This document shows positions 26,990 to 27,380 of a DNA stretch of 27,380 nt, piece by piece. A program made the position numbers and the translations under genes. Where the stretch lies: contig JADNYV010000455.1 of the NCBI GenBank assembly GCA_015501055.1, positions 1 to 27,380 on the forward strand, read 5' to 3'. Numbering within the stretch: position 1 is the first letter of the stretch; each line of letters starts with the position of its first letter. This stretch comes from Mucidula mucida. Lineage: Eukaryota; Basidiomycota; Agaricomycetes; Agaricales; Physalacriaceae. The notes beneath the pieces were generated by a model that searched no databases, had not been told where the DNA came from, and saw only the letters and a program-made list of their open reading frames with translations.

Positions 26990-27380
26990 GCACGATATCA
27001 TATGTGGCACTCTGTCCATGCTCATCATCATCTCGTATTGCCCTCCTCTCTAGATAAACAAGAAAAACTTTGAGAGAGAATACGTACCAAACCGCATGTT
27101 ATAATTTTCCGACTGCTGCGATGGTTCCCTTATCGGTTTCAGGGCTGGTTGAGGTAAACAATCGTCTCCGAGTCTGGAGAGTTGGTCCTCAACATATACC
27201 TGACCCATTGTTGCAAAACCGGCAAGTGTCTTGTTTCGATGTTTAGCTTCAAATATTGACTTTCTTCTTTTGGAGGCTGATTGTGTCACTCTTTGCCTAG
27301 CTAGTTAAATCCCCGGCAGATGGCGAGCAGGACAGATCGTTAATGGGAGCGCGATTGCTCGGAGGTGGCGGTCCTCAAAA
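26990..27380 (+). repeat. 5' part of a seventh repeat copy, cut by the window edge
   Basis: 26990-27330 matches the 5' flank block of copy 1 (1891-2200), and from about 27336 the GGGAGCGCGATTGCTCGGAGG start of the repeat appears, in plus orientation. The ORF would lie outside the window. Confidence 0.55.

Noticed and set aside
1..27380. CRISPR arrays, bacterial operons, attachment sites or LTR ends
   Set aside because: The DNA is eukaryotic. The repeats seen are dispersed kilobase copies or coding minisatellites, with no spacer array and no terminal repeats.

Overview
The window looks like nuclear DNA of a basidiomycete fungus, most likely an Agaricomycete. Genes carry many very short introns (about 45-60 nt, GT...AG), sit close together on both strands, and match families typical of fungal nuclear genomes. 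I cannot name a genus from sequence alone. Host genes I could resolve exon by exon are: a PP28/PDAP1-type phosphoprotein (3028-3908, minus), a small unknown gene divergent from it (4028-4439), the complex I LYR subunit NDUFA6 (4561-5068), a KEN-box hypothetical gene (5327-5987), a half-size ABC transporter (11718-14263, minus), tRNA-Ala(AGC) (15181-15255, minus), a DUF1365 protein (15338-17001, minus) and a WRAP53/TCAB1-like WD40 protein (17392-19021, plus). A PPR-like gene (20974-21972, minus) has lost its 5' part.

Between these genes lies a repeat family that I do not recognise. Six copies (about 456-1890 minus; 6270-7490, 9905-11525, 19290-20930, 21973-23075 and 25191-26760 plus) share one layout, and the 5' end of a seventh starts at the right edge. 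The layout is: a near-invariant promoter block made of three consecutive short dyads and a TATA box; one intronless ORF of about 160-200 codons for a basic, glutamine/arginine-rich protein starting near an LKRRRTLQGRHGRQAE block; then a long 3' region with one or two stem-loops. Differences between copies in the N-terminal coding block are almost all synonymous, and the main 3' stem keeps pairing through compensatory changes. The protein and a structured RNA therefore both look selected. The copies form two subfamilies (A: copies 1, 2, 5; B: copies 3, 4, 6) that differ in the second half of the protein and in their 3' flanks.

The repeats are embedded in segmental duplications. A-type copies are followed by an unidentified coding relic, and in copies 2 and 5 by damaged PDAP1 copies. 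The only intact PDAP1 lies upstream of copy 1. The two damaged PDAP1 copies share one internal deletion, and one also carries a roughly 270-bp inversion of its 5' exons. Fragments of the ABC transporter 3' exon lie just 5' of copies 2 and 4. A PPR 3'-end fragment follows copy 6, as the larger PPR gene follows copy 4. The whole picture is a locus repeatedly reshuffled by, or at, this repeat. A partial tRNA-Ala copy also brackets an isolated piece of the relic.
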